A stretch of DNA of 64,000 nucleotides, from positions 1 to 64,000 of the forward strand of contig JAWKTM010000022.1 of NCBI GenBank assembly GCA_041399085.1, written 5' to 3'. Positions 46,233-56,494 of the stretch are shown in pieces (position 1 is the stretch's first letter; every line of letters starts with the position of its first letter). Below the pieces are notes generated by a model. It was given only the letters and a program-made list of their open reading frames with translations, was not told the origin of the DNA and did no database searches. The position numbers and the translations under genes are program-made. The stretch is from JAWKTM01 sp041399085. Lineage in GTDB: Bacteria; Planctomycetota; Planctomycetia; Pirellulales; Pirellulaceae.

Positions 46233-48945
46233 ATGGCCGAGACAAAGACGATCGAGAAATCCCCCAAGAGTGACGTCGAGCCTTATGTAATGCAGATCCA
46301 GGACGTGGATCCAATGGAGACAGCCGAGTGGCTCGATTCGCTGGACTACGTGCTGGCTAGCCGCGGGCCGGAGCGGGTGAAATACCTGCTGATGGCTTTG
46401 GAAGAGAAGGCTCGTCGCGAGGGTGTCGATGTTCCGATCGCTTCGACGACACCTTACATCAACACCATCCCCGCCGAGCGACAGCCGCCGTACCCCGGCA
46501 ACCGCGAGATTGAACGCCGCATCAAGAGCATCATTCGCTGGAACGCGATGGCGATGGTCGTGCGAGCGAACAAGAACTTCGCTGGCTTGGGCGGCCATAT
46601 CTCGACGTTCGCATCGTCGGCGACACTGTACGAAGTTGGCTTCAACCACTTTTTCCGCGGCCGTGGCGAGTCCGGTTTTGACGGCGACCACGTCTACTTT
46701 CAAGGCCACGCGTCGCCCGGCATGTACAGCCGCGCGTTCATCGAGGGACGGCTGGCCGAGGAAAACTTGGAAAACTTCCGCCGCGAACTGCAACCGGCCA
46801 ACGGCCTTTCATCCTATCCGCACCTCGTGTGGCTAATGTCACTTCTGGCAGTTTCCGGACGGTCTCGGATGGGACTCGGGCCGATCATGGCCATCTATCA
46901 GCGGTTCAATGAATACCTGCGTGACCGAGGAATCAAGGACACGGGCGGCAGAAAGCGAAGCCTTCTCGGCGACGGCGAATGCGACGAACCAGAGTCTCTG
47001 GGGCCGCCATCACGCTGGCGGCTCTGCGAAAAGCTGGACGACAATCTGATCTTCGTCATCAACTGCAACTTGCAACGGTTGGACGGTCCGGTTCGGCGCA
47101 AGCTGGCAAGATCATCCAAGAACTGAAGCGTTGTTCCGCGCGGGCTGGAACGTCATTAAAGTTATCTGGGGCGACGACTGGGATCCGTTGTTGCAACGCG
47201 ACGAGCAGGATTTGTTGGCACGTCGCATGGTCAGTGGTTCGACGGCCAATATCAGGAAATACACGGCGATGCCGGGGTCGTACATTCGCGAGCATTTCTT
47301 CGGCAAGTATCCCAGCTTGAGCGAGCTGGTGAAGACCTACCTGGACGAGAAGCTGGAAACGCCGCGCCGCGGCGGACATGATCCTGAAAAGGTCTACGCA
47401 GCTTACAAGGCAGCGGTGGAACACACTGGCCAGCTGACCGTGATTCTGGCCAAGACGATCGTGTTGTTACGGCTTGGCGAAGCCGGCGAAGGCTGCAACA
47501 TCGCACAATCAGAAGAAGCTGAACGAGGAGGAACTGCTGGAGTTCCGCAGCCGGTTCGGCATTCCGATCTCGGATGAGGACGTAAAGAAGCGCCCTTCTT
47601 ACAAGCCGGCCGATGACAGCCCCGGAGATGAAGTATCTGCACGATCGCCGCCGAGCGTTGGGCGGTTACTTGCCCAGCCGGCCCACGGAACCGCCGAAGA
47701 TCGAAGTGCCGAAGTACGACGAGTACGATGAAGCTGATAAGCCGCGATGTCGGCAAGGACATTGACGACGATGGCCGCGCGGCTGCTGGAACGGTTGTGC
47801 AAGGACAAGCTGATTAGCAGAACATCGTGCCGATCAGCCCGACGAGTCGCGGACGTTTGGCATGGAAGGCATGTTCCGCCAAGTCGGCATCTACGTGCAC
47901 ACGGGCCAGCTCTACGAGCCAGTCGGACTCGAACCAATTGGCTTACTACAAAAGAGGCCAAGGATGGACAGTTGCTCGAAGAAGGCATCACGGAAGCGGA
48001 TCGATGTCGTCGTTCATCGCGGCCGGTACAGCCTATGCGAGTATGGCGGGAACGATTCCCGTTCTTCGTCTACTACTGATGTTCGGCTTTCAGCGGATCG
48101 GCGATTTGGTGTGGGCCGCTTGCGACATGCGAGCCAAAGGCTTCATGATCGGCGGCACTGCGGGCCGCAATGACGCTGAACGGCGAAGGTTTGCAGCATC
48201 AAGATGGACACAGCTTGCTCAACGCCATCGTTTTCCGCAGGTGCGAGCTTACGACCCGGTTTTCCATTACGAGACGGCGACGACGATCTTCGATGGGCTT
48301 CGCCGGTTGTATCAAGAAGGCGAGACGGCGATCTATTACATCACCGTCGAGAACGAAAACTATGTGATGCCGGCCATGCCCGAGGGCGCGGAAGAAGGCA
48401 TCGTCAAAGGCATGTACAAGTTCTCGTCGCGCGAGGCGCCCGGCAGCAAATTACGAGTGCAGTTGTTCGGCAGCGGCGCGATTTTGCGTTCCGCGCTGGA
48501 CGCTCAAGAGATGCTGGCCGAACGCTACAAAGTGTCGAGCGACGTGTGGAGCGTCACCAGCTACACGCAACTGCGCCGCGAGGCTCAAGAGTGCCGACGC
48601 TGGAACATGCTGCATCCCGACCAACCGCCGCGCCAATCGTACTTGGAGAAGACGCTGGCGGGCGTCGAAGGCCCGTTCATCTCCGCTTCGGATTACGTTC
48701 AGGCGCTTGGCGAGCAACTGACGCCGTGGATTCCCGGCGATTACTACGTGCTGGGCACCGATGGCATGGGACGCAGCGAAACCCGCGAGGCCCTGCGACG
48801 ACACTTCGAGGTCGATGCGGAATCCATCACGATCGCCACGTTGCACCGTCTGCATGCCCAAGGCAAATTGGACGCGTCGGTCGTGGCTCAAGCGATTAAA
48901 GACTTGGATTACGACCCCGAGAAAGTGAATCCTTTGTACGCCTAA
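46233..48945 (+). pseudogene. aceE: Pyruvate dehydrogenase E1 (homodimeric type), frame broken many times
   Basis: Thiamine-diphosphate enzyme that decarboxylates pyruvate and hands the acetyl group to E2. Intact N-terminal text (DPMETAEWLDSLDYVLASRGPERVKYLL, NKNFAGLGGHISTFASSATLYEVGFNHFF, GDHVYFQGHASPGMYSRAF) runs to about 46810, and intact C-terminal text (AIYYITVENENYVMPAMPEG, SYTQLRREAQECRRWNML, YYVLGTDGMGRSETREALR) resumes by about 48240. Between them the correct pieces alternate frames, e.g. LGDGECDEPESLG and INCNLQRLDGPV (cofactor region), VIWGDDWDPLL, GSYIREHFFGKYP, GGHDPEKVYAAYKAAVEHTGQ, AGSMSSFIAAGTAYAS-like and RIGDLVWAACDMRAKGFMIGGTAG. The whole span (about 904 codons) fits the normal enzyme length, favouring sequence errors over decay. 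E2 follows in the same direction. Confidence 0.85.
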
Positions 48946-49032
48946 CGGTTCTTGTCTCGGCGACGATTGACGCCGCCGACGGCGGATTACGCCCATACAC
49001 AAAGACCTATCTCTCATACTTTGCGAACGAAT

Positions 49033-50481
49033 ATGGCAATCGAAGTCAAACTGCCCAACCTTGGCGACGGGATCGACGCCGGTGATGTGCTGGAAGTGCT
49101 GGTGAAGGAAGGCGACGTAATTTCCAAGGAACAGGGCATCCTGGAACTGGAAACCGACAAAGCCACGATGGAGGTCCCGAGTTCGCACGCGGGCAAGGTG
49201 ACCAAGGTTCATGTAAGCGAAGGTCAGTCGGTCGAGATCGGCGCGACATTGTTGACTTTGGAGTCAGCGGACGCTGGCGAAACGGACGCCGCGCCCGAGA
49301 AGCCTTCGGCCGAAGCCAAAAAGCCCGAGCCAGAGAAGAAGCCAGAGTCGGACAAGAAGCCTGAATCGTCCCCTCCCAAGCAAGTAGAAGGGCCAGCCGA
49401 CGAGGAAGTCTCGACGGCTGCGTCCAAGGAGAGCGACAGCGAGCAAGCTTCCGCTCCGACCAAGCAACCCTCACCGCAGCCGGCTGCAAAGAAGGCTGCC
49501 GAGCCGAAGAAGTCCGCGCCGCAACTAGAGCCAACGACTTCGGCCGACGGCGGCGATGCTGCGGGCGATGACAACGGAGCGATCGCGGCCGGTCCTTCGA
49601 TCCGACGATTCGCTCGCGAAGTTGGTGTCGATTTGCGCAACGTCAGCGGATCGGGCGATGGTGGCCGAATCACGCGCGACGACGTGCTGCATGTGGTTCG
49701 CGCCGCGAATCAATCGGCCACAAAGCCCGCCAAGAAGGGCAAATCCACGGCGGCCGCTTCCAGCGAATCCGATAACTGGGGTCCGATTCGCACCGAGAAA
49801 ATGACCAAGATTCGTAAGACCATCGCTCGCAAGATGCATGAATCGTGGTCGACCGTTCCTCGTGTCACGAACTTTGACGACGCGGACGTCACCGAGCTGG
49901 AATCGTTCCGGCAAGCCAGCAAGGACGATTACGCGCAGCGTGGCATCAAGCTCACGACCATGCCGTTCGTAATCAAAGCCGTGGCGATGGCTCTGAAGCA
50001 GAATCCGGCCCTCAACGCGACGATCGACATGGAGAACGACCAGATTGTCTACAAGGACTACGTGAACATCGGCATCGCCGTGGACAGCGAGCGTGGTTTG
50101 GTTGTGCCGTCATTGCGTGGCGTCGGTGAGTTGTCGATTCCCGAGATCGCCAGCGACTTGGCGAAGCTGGCAGAAAACGTCCGCTCCGGCAGTTTTTCCG
50201 TCGAGGATCTTCGCGGCAGCACCTTTACCATCAGCAACCTCGGCGCGATCGGCGGCACATACTCAACGCCGATCATCAACGTGCCAGAGGTCGCCATCTT
50301 GCTGCTCGGACGCACCCGCAAACTGCCCGTCGTGGTGAACGATCAGATCGTCCCGCGGCTGATGATGCCGCTAAGCCTCAGCTACGACCATCGTTTGGTC
50401 GACGGCGCCACGGCCGCGCGATTCCTGAACGACTTAATCGGATACCTGCGAGCACCGAGCCGCTTGCTACTCGCGCCGTAG
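49033..50481 (+). CDS. aceF: Dihydrolipoamide acetyltransferase (pyruvate dehydrogenase E2)
   Basis: About 482 residues. Lipoyl domain at the N-terminus with the lipoylated Lys K43 in ELETDKATMEVPSS; then a long Ala/Pro/Glu/Lys-rich flexible linker (about residues 80-190); the peripheral-subunit-binding domain (GPSIRRFAREVGVDLRNVSGSG, GRITRDDVL); and the acyltransferase core ending with the active-site SYDHRLVDGATAARFLNDLIG, catalytic His near residue 453. It accepts acetyl from E1 and transfers it to CoA. The gene begins 88 bp after the E1 gene; a single lipoyl domain is typical of many such operons. ATG 49033 starts the lipoyl domain exactly. Confidence 0.94.
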   Translation: MAIEVKLPNLGDGIDAGDVLEVLVKEGDVISKEQGILELETDKATMEVPSSHAGKVTKVHVSEGQSVEIGATLLTLESADAGETDAAPEKPSAEAKKPEPEKKPESDKKPESSPPKQVEGPADEEVSTAASKESDSEQASAPTKQPSPQPAAKKAAEPKKSAPQLEPTTSADGGDAAGDDNGAIAAGPSIRRFAREVGVDLRNVSGSGDGGRITRDDVLHVVRAANQSATKPAKKGKSTAAASSESDNWGPIRTEKMTKIRKTIARKMHESWSTVPRVTNFDDADVTELESFRQASKDDYAQRGIKLTTMPFVIKAVAMALKQNPALNATIDMENDQIVYKDYVNIGIAVDSERGLVVPSLRGVGELSIPEIASDLAKLAENVRSGSFSVEDLRGSTFTISNLGAIGGTYSTPIINVPEVAILLLGRTRKLPVVVNDQIVPRLMMPLSLSYDHRLVDGATAARFLNDLIGYLRAPSRLLLAP

Positions 50482-50581
50482 ATACGCTGGGAGTGCGGGG
50501 ATTCATCCCCGCTTTCCTTTTGACCCCAAATCGAACTTGCCGCAGCCTTTCCGCCTTTCTTCCCGATCTCAACGCCCGCCC

Positions 50582-51196
50582 ATGCTACGTCGCATCGAAC
50601 TTCCCGACGTAGCCGATTTGCCTCAGCCGTCGCCCGAAGCCGATCGGCTAATCGCGGAAGCCAACCGCCGAATCGAGCACTTTTCGTTCGTGCGTCAGGG
50701 CCCGCTGATCCCGAATTTCGTGGCCTGCGATTTCGCATCCGTCAATTCAGCCCTGGCTTGGATTGCCGCTCGCCAACTTGCCCCTGGGCGAGCTTTCTGC
50801 GAATGGGGCAGCGGTTTCGGCGTCGTTACCTTACTGGCGGCGCTCCATGAATTCGACGCGTGTGGAATCGAGGTCGAAGCAACGTTGATCGACGAAGCCC
50901 GTCGCTTGGCCGACGACTTCAACATCGCCGCCGATTTCGCTCACGGCAGCGCCATTCCGCCCAATGGCCAAGACTTGATCGAGTACGCCGAGGACGTCGC
51001 TCACATCGATACCGATTCGTTCAGCGGCTACGACCAACTCGGTTTGGAGATCGACGACTTCGATCTCTACTTCGCCTTTCCCTGGCCCGGCGAACGAGCC
51101 TTTTGGGAGTCGCTGTTCGATCACTATGCGGCGGCCGGCGCATTGCTACTCACGTTTGAAGGCCGCGAAGACATGCGGCTTTGCCGTCACGTGTAA
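50582..51196 (+). CDS. SAM-dependent methyltransferase-like protein
   Basis: About 204 residues. The class I methyltransferase SAM loop appears as RAFCEWGSGFGVVTLLAALHEFDACGIEVEATLIDEARRLA (motif I ExGxGxG plus the acidic end of strand 2). FDLYFAFPWPGERAFWESLFDHYAAAGALLLTF is the later core. The substrate is unknown. ATG 50582 begins the helical N-terminus; 100 bp separate it from aceF. Confidence 0.75.
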   Translation: MLRRIELPDVADLPQPSPEADRLIAEANRRIEHFSFVRQGPLIPNFVACDFASVNSALAWIAARQLAPGRAFCEWGSGFGVVTLLAALHEFDACGIEVEATLIDEARRLADDFNIAADFAHGSAIPPNGQDLIEYAEDVAHIDTDSFSGYDQLGLEIDDFDLYFAFPWPGERAFWESLFDHYAAAGALLLTFEGREDMRLCRHV

Positions 51197-51223
51197 CTTG
51201 GCATTATTGATCGCCGCAAATCA

Positions 51224-52072
51224 TTAACGCCGAGCCACCAAGCACATCGCTTGGCCCTGCCACAGAATCCCTAGTTCCTCGCGAGTCCAGCGTTCTCGGC
51301 CAATTTCCGGAGTTGGGTCCGCCACGTAAGCAAATTCTCGGTCTAATCCCGTCAGCACGACCGAATGCGCGACGCCGGGAATCCAGCCGTATTCCGTTTG
51401 ATAGGTCGAATCGACCGAGCTGTCGGTTTCCAGGCCGACTCGCAAAATGGCCGGGCGTTCCAACTGACCGAGTTCGTCGATCGAACCGCTGACAACCCGC
51501 ACGTCCCACTCGGTCCCGCGCGTCTTCTGCTTCAAACCGCGGTAGAGTCCCAGCCAGGTGGTTCCGTCGCGAGTCAAGCAGAGATCGGCGAGTTCGCGTT
51601 CGGTCGCGTCAATGCCATGCGTCTTCAGCAGGGTGGCGGCGGCCGCGGCCGTACACGTGTAACGCGTACTCTGCAGACAGACGCCGTCCTTCGTCCATTG
51701 ATCTTGGCATTCCGGCGTGTGCCCCAGCAACGGATGCACAGACGCATAGACGGCGGTCGCCGCTAGCGCACCGACTACCAGCCGACGTCGCCCGCCATCG
51801 TCCCGAAGACGCTGCCAAACAAACGCGGCCAGAACGGCGCCGAACAACGGCAGCCAATTCCCGATCACGATTAGATTCGAGAACGGGAGCCAATCCACGA
51901 GCCAGACGCCGTACCAAGCGAATTGGATGTAAAGCAGCATCACGACGACGATTCCTAACGCCGCCAAATCGCAGGCCCAATTCGGCCAAGCTCGCACCAA
52001 TCGCGCGCTGCCCAAGAACAAAGCCAGCGAAACAGCGGCGATCAGAGCCAATCCCAGGTAGATGTCGGTCAT
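51224..52072 (-). CDS. Membrane protein with C39-like peptidase domain
   Basis: 282 residues. About four hydrophobic helices fill residues 1-110 (LGLALIAAVSLALFL, LAALGIVVVMLLYIQF, LIVIGNWLPLFGAVLAAFVW, LVVGALAATAVYASV). Then a papain-like C39 domain follows with oxyanion Gln Q134 and nucleophile C140 (LQSTRYTCTAAAAATLL), His H236 (GVAHSVVLTG) and Asp D252 (YVADPTPEIG). C39 domains cut double-glycine leaders when fused to ABC exporters; here no exporter or leader peptide gene is adjacent, so the substrate is unknown. The peptidase side could face either compartment. Confidence 0.85.
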   Translation of the reverse strand: MTDIYLGLALIAAVSLALFLGSARLVRAWPNWACDLAALGIVVVMLLYIQFAWYGVWLVDWLPFSNLIVIGNWLPLFGAVLAAFVWQRLRDDGGRRRLVVGALAATAVYASVHPLLGHTPECQDQWTKDGVCLQSTRYTCTAAAAATLLKTHGIDATERELADLCLTRDGTTWLGLYRGLKQKTRGTEWDVRVVSGSIDELGQLERPAILRVGLETDSSVDSTYQTEYGWIPGVAHSVVLTGLDREFAYVADPTPEIGRERWTREELGILWQGQAMCLVARR

Positions 52073-52506
52073 GCGACGCCCTCACTCCGTCAGGGAATGC
52101 GCGGACTTAACATAGATTTAATCGGCATCATCAACGTTACTTAACATCCTATCTTTAAAGCCAGCAAACAACCACGCTAAATTTCCGCCGTCGACGCCTC
52201 AGCTTTCACGAGGCGGCAGACAATTGAGAAGACGTTATTGAGAAGGCGGACGTTTCGATCGCGACTTACGCCCATCCGTTGGAGAGTTCGCTCGAGCAGC
52301 TTTGGCCAACGAAACAAGCAAGGGCGACTATGGATGTCCAGCGCATCAAACTTCGGGGCGAACTAGAAGAAAGGCGGAGACGCCAATTCAATCGAATCCG
52401 CGCACCTCTTACAGCTAGTCAGATACGAAGACGCAGCTTGCTTGAATGCAAGAAACGCCCGGCGTCGGAATGAGAGCTTAGAGGCAGCCCCCCTCAAGGC
52501 TGGAGT
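52073..52506. other. Intergenic stretch, nothing recognised
   Basis: About 430 bp between the C39 gene start and the PQQ gene stop. Somewhat AT-richer near 52110-52190. No supportable gene or RNA. Confidence 0.4.
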
Positions 52507-53970
52507 CTATTTCGCCCGCAGATCATAGCATGCTACGCCGTCTTCTAATCGCACATAGAGGCGACCGTTGGCTAGGACGGGGGTCGCGCAGTTCAAAGGG
52601 CCGGCGCCGTTGAACGTATTTCGCCAAAGTCGCTCGGCCTCCTTTTGTCCTTCGGCCGTCTTTTCCAACTCGTTCATGTTCAAACGACCGCGGAAAATTG
52701 ACTCTTCGGCCAACAAACCGGTTTTGTCGATCCGGCCTTTCATTAATTCGCGACAATCGGCGGGATCGGCGGCGAATGCGAGGATGCTGTCGAAGGCGTA
52801 TATCACTTTGCCGTCGCCCGCGATCAGCGACGTGTAACGCGGACGGTCGACATCCAGGTTTTCCATCCACTCGCTGGAACCATCTTCGAGGTTCACACAC
52901 GCCAAGCGACGTTCGCCCTGGACGTAAACGTAATCGTCGACGACCACCGGACTGGAGCCAGGGTCCGCGACCTTGTTAAACGTCCACAAATGCTCGGCGC
53001 CGTCGGTTGAAAGACGATAGGCCCGCAAGCCCGACTTGCGGCTGCTGCCATACGTGAGCAACGTGTCGCCTACGACCAGCGGCGTTGCGTTGCCGGCGGC
53101 CGAATCGATTCGCCACAACTCGCGGCCCGTTTTCGGATCGAAACAAGCTGTCTCGCCGGCGACGTTCGCGATCACGTGGGACGAATCGCCGGTCTTCCAA
53201 ACCGTTGGGCTACTGTGGTCCGCTCGCGTCTTCTGCGGATCGCCTTCCCAAACGATTTCGCCAGTCGCCGCGTCCAATCCAAACAAATGATCGCAGGAAA
53301 CGACCGCCATCCCCTCGGTGACGACGAACGAACTCTGCAGAAACTCATCGCGAAACTCGCCCGGCAATCGCTGTTTCCAAATCTCCTTGCCCGTGCCAGC
53401 GTCCAGACAGCGAGCGACGCGGCCGGCGCCCAAGATGTAAAGCCGCCCGTTCGCCACCGCCGGCGTTCCGGACTGAGGAAACCGCGTGTAAAAGCTGCTG
53501 ACGCTCTTCTCCCACAGCAGCTTTCCCGAGGACGCATCCAGGCAATAGATCACTTCGTCGAACCGGTAGTTCTTGCTGCGCTGCTCGTCCTCGTTGCGTC
53601 GGTTGATTTCATATTGCTCGTAGTCCGCGTCGCTCATGCCGGTACGCTTTTCGGGCGGCAACCAAGGAAACTTCTTCGGCGGCAATTCGTCGTTCGCCAC
53701 TTTCGTCTTGGTGTGGGTGTACAAGTACAGTCGGCCATCGGCCACAATCGGACTCGACCAGCCGCCCGACTTCGCACCGGAGAGCTCTTCGCGGCTGATC
53801 CAAACCGGCTTCAGCCCGTCGTCAGGCAGCGAATCGATCAACGCCGGGCTGTCATGATCCACTCCGTCACGTCGCTCGCCTCGCCACTGATCCCAGTCCG
53901 CGGCGGCGATCGATCCACCAGCAAAAACCAAGACGAATCCAGCGAACAACGTGGCGTATCGAACGAACAT
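52507..53970 (-). CDS. Exported PQQ-like beta-propeller protein (second copy)
   Basis: 487 residues. Signal peptide ATLFAGFVLVFAGGSIAAA followed by DWDQWRGERRDGVDHDSP, the same mature-start layout as the protein at 6960-8345. At least six propeller blades with G/W motifs: SGKLLWEKSV, TGKEIWKQRL, TGEIVWEGDP, TGRELWRIDS and LEDGSSEWMENL. The long insert between blades one and two (KKFPWLPPEKRTGMSDADYEQYEINRR) is distinctive. The function is unknown; these proteins are numerous in planctomycetes. Confidence 0.88.
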   Translation of the reverse strand: MFVRYATLFAGFVLVFAGGSIAAADWDQWRGERRDGVDHDSPALIDSLPDDGLKPVWISREELSGAKSGGWSSPIVADGRLYLYTHTKTKVANDELPPKKFPWLPPEKRTGMSDADYEQYEINRRNEDEQRSKNYRFDEVIYCLDASSGKLLWEKSVSSFYTRFPQSGTPAVANGRLYILGAGRVARCLDAGTGKEIWKQRLPGEFRDEFLQSSFVVTEGMAVVSCDHLFGLDAATGEIVWEGDPQKTRADHSSPTVWKTGDSSHVIANVAGETACFDPKTGRELWRIDSAAGNATPLVVGDTLLTYGSSRKSGLRAYRLSTDGAEHLWTFNKVADPGSSPVVVDDYVYVQGERRLACVNLEDGSSEWMENLDVDRPRYTSLIAGDGKVIYAFDSILAFAADPADCRELMKGRIDKTGLLAEESIFRGRLNMNELEKTAEGQKEAERLWRNTFNGAGPLNCATPVLANGRLYVRLEDGVACYDLRAK

Positions 53971-54199
53971 GGCAAGTTCCCTTTCGGACCCTGGTCAACG
54001 GACCGGCAATGTGAGTGTGCATTGGACCAACGGCCGCAGCGCTTTGCAAGCCACGCGCCCAACTTCCAAGGCGAGCGGCATTCTGTTCCTGGCGAACACC
54101 GTTCTTGGCGGGCAGGTTGACGGCTGCGGCGGCGAATTCGACGATAGCGGCTCGATCCGTTGAACAACACAATTTCGCACCCTGAATTCGGAGCTTTCG

Positions 54200-54535
54200 A
54201 TGAGCCACAACGATCAACCGCAAACGATGTTGGCCCACATGGTTTATTTCTCACTGAAGGACGCTGCGCCCGAGCGCATTCGCGAGCTGGTCGATGCTTG
54301 CCACCGTTACTTGTCCGGGCACGACGGCTGCGTCTTTTTTGCGGCTGGGACGCTTAATCCCGATTTGGCTCGGGAAGTCAACGTCCGCGATTTCCACGTG
54401 GCCCTGCATACGGTCTTTCAGAACCGCGCGGCCCACGACGCCTACCAATCCGACCCGCGTCACCTGCAATTCATTGAGGAGAACAAGCCGAATTGGGCCG
54501 GAGTCCGCGTGTTTGATTCCGATGTGACGGGATAA
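54200..54535 (+). CDS. Dabb (stress-responsive A/B barrel) domain protein
   Basis: 111 residues with the ferredoxin-like dimeric A/B barrel fold of the Dabb family: MLAHMVYFSLKDAAPERIRELVDAC, then GHDGCVFFAAGTLNPDLAREVNVRDFHVALHTVF and DAYQSDPRHLQFIEENKP. No catalytic residues are obvious; family members bind or degrade small ligands or act in stress. Divergent from the PQQ gene and convergent with the broken adenosyltransferase gene. Confidence 0.85.
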   Translation: MSHNDQPQTMLAHMVYFSLKDAAPERIRELVDACHRYLSGHDGCVFFAAGTLNPDLAREVNVRDFHVALHTVFQNRAAHDAYQSDPRHLQFIEENKPNWAGVRVFDSDVTG

Positions 54536-54539
54536 GACT

Positions 54540-55093
54540 TCGCCGTAAGTGGTCTACGGTCGTTGCCAAAGGCGTCGATGCCGGCGGCTTGATTTGCCGC
54601 GCCGAAGCCAGACAGGCAACGGTCCTCCAGCCGATTCAAGTAAACCACGATTTCGGCGGCGATCGACGCTCGCTTTCGTGCATCAAGACTGACCACGCGA
54701 CGCTCAGCACGACGGCCGTGCGAGCCAAGTGCAACTCGGCCGCCGCTCGTGATCCGCCGGGAAGAATGAATTGCTTGAGCGGCGGCAACTGTTCCTCGAA
54801 CCGGTCGATCGCTCGCTCCAACGCTTCGATGTGCGTGGCGCCGATCAACCGCATGCCGTGCCGTTCGGCGTCGGGCGTTGCCAGCTCACCGCCGAGCGCG
54901 AGCAACTCGTGCTGCACGCTGTCCAGCACTCCGTCGATCACCTCGGGCAAACCGGCGGCGCAGGCAATCCGATCGCCGAGTTTAGTTCGTCGACCGTTCC
55001 GTAAGCTTCGATTCGCGACGCGTCCTTGCTCACGCGACCGCCGGCGAACAAGCCGGTAAGTCCTTCGTCGCCTGTTTTCGTATAGATCTTCAT
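54540..55093 (-). pseudogene. Cob(I)alamin adenosyltransferase (PduO/MMAB type), frame broken
   Basis: The enzyme attaches adenosyl to cob(I)alamin to make coenzyme B12. From ATG 55093 one frame reads MKIYTKTGDEGLTGLFAGGR and VSKDASRIEAYGTVDELNSAIG, an exact family start. The next frame continues with LPEVIDGVLDSVQHELLALGGELATPD, HIEALERAIDRFEEQLPPLKQFILPGGSRAAAELHLARTA. A third gives SLDARKRASIAAEIVVYLNRLED. One base is missing near 54975, and one or two shifts lie near 54710. The total length fits an intact gene of about 185 residues. Confidence 0.8.
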
Positions 55094-55268
55094 TGGCAGC
55101 AACTCGCGGCGCGGCTCGTTTGCGGAAAATCATGGAAGGTCACGGACGTGGGCCGGTAGGCTTGCTATACTTACCAAACCCTTCGCGGCGTCGATACCAG
55201 CGGGTTTGAAATCTAGCGAAAGTCGACGCCCCACTATTTCCCGCCGACAACCCCGCCGGAGAAGCATC

Positions 55269-56355
55269 ATGCGTTCATTCGCTTGCAAGGCAAGTTTCGT
55301 CGCCACAAGTCTGCTGCTGTTGTCCGCCGCGATGGCGATCGCCGCCGACACTGTTCCGGCGTCGAAAGACAGTGTCGAGCCGACGTATCTGTCGAACGTG
55401 CGACAAGTGACTTCGGATTACGAGAAGGCCGGCGAAGGTTACTTCTCGCCCGATGGAAAGTCCATTGTTTTTCAAGCGATCCGGGCCGGCTATCCGTTCT
55501 ATCAAATTTACACGCGGCCCTTGTCGGGTGGCGATGCCAAGCTGATCAGCACCGGGCGAGGCCGGACGACTTGTGCCTACTTCTCGCCGAACGGCGAGCG
55601 GATTCTGTTCGCTTCGAGTCACCTCGATCCGAACTGGACGCGACCGAAGCCGCCGAGCGGAAGCAACAAGAAGAAAGTCGCAATCGGGCGTCCGCCGCCG
55701 TTACTCGTGGCCGTTTGATCCCCACACGGATATTTTCGAGGCGGATCGGGATGGCCATATCTTGCGTCGATTGACCGACGCTCCCGGCTACGACGCCGAA
55801 GGAGCGTACTCGGCCGACGGCAAGCTGATCGCCTATTGCCATGACGACGGGACCGCTGAAAAGCCGGATCCGAACATCTGGGTGATGAACGCCGACGGCT
55901 CCGACAAACGTCAGTTGACCGATGCGCCGGGATACGATGGCGGTCCGTTCATCTCGCCCGACGGCAACTGGATTGTGTTTCGCAGCGACCGCCAGGAAGA
56001 GCACCTGTTGCAGATCTACGTGATCGGCATCGATGGCAAGAACGAGACGGCTTTGACCGACAATCAGGGCGTGAACTGGGGCCCTTACTGGCATCCGACG
56101 CAGCCCTACATTATTTGGTCGGGCGCCGACCATTCCGACCCGACGGCGCGACCAAACTATGATTTGTGGATGATGCGCTACGCGGTCGAAGATGGGCAAT
56201 TCAAGATGGTGAAGAAGTGGCGAGTGACCGACAGCCCGGCGGCGGACGTGTTGCCTGTGTTCTCGCCCGATGGATCGAAGCTGATGTGGACCAGCACCCG
56301 CACGGACGATCACTCGAGCCAATTGTTCATCGCGGATTTTCAATTGCCGAAGTAA
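55269..56355 (+). pseudogene. Exported TolB/WD40-like beta-propeller protein, one frameshift
   Basis: Signal peptide ASFVATSLLLLSAAMAIAAD, then TolB-type blades with SPDGK motifs: YFSPDGKSIVFQAIRAGYPFYQIYTRPLSGGDAKLIS and YFSPNGERILFASSHLDPNW. These lie in the first frame, which runs on to 55718 past the break. After one inserted base near 55675 the second frame carries DPHTDIFEADRDGHILRRLTDAPGYDAEGAYSADGKLIAY, NIWVMNADGSDKRQLTDAPGYDGGPFISPDGNWIVF and FSPDGSKLMWTSTRTD. Removing one base restores one continuous protein of about 361 residues. Such proteins are periplasmic; the ligand is unknown. Confidence 0.85.
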
Positions 56356-56494
56356 CGCGGGGCGACGCTTCTCCAACGGTTTACGATTCCGTTGCCCGCC
56401 ATTTAGGTGCGAGCTCAATTCAATCGCCGAGGCCGATCGACTACGATGATTCGTTTTCCAACTCGTCGTCGGCCCTTCTTCTCTCGAAACGATC

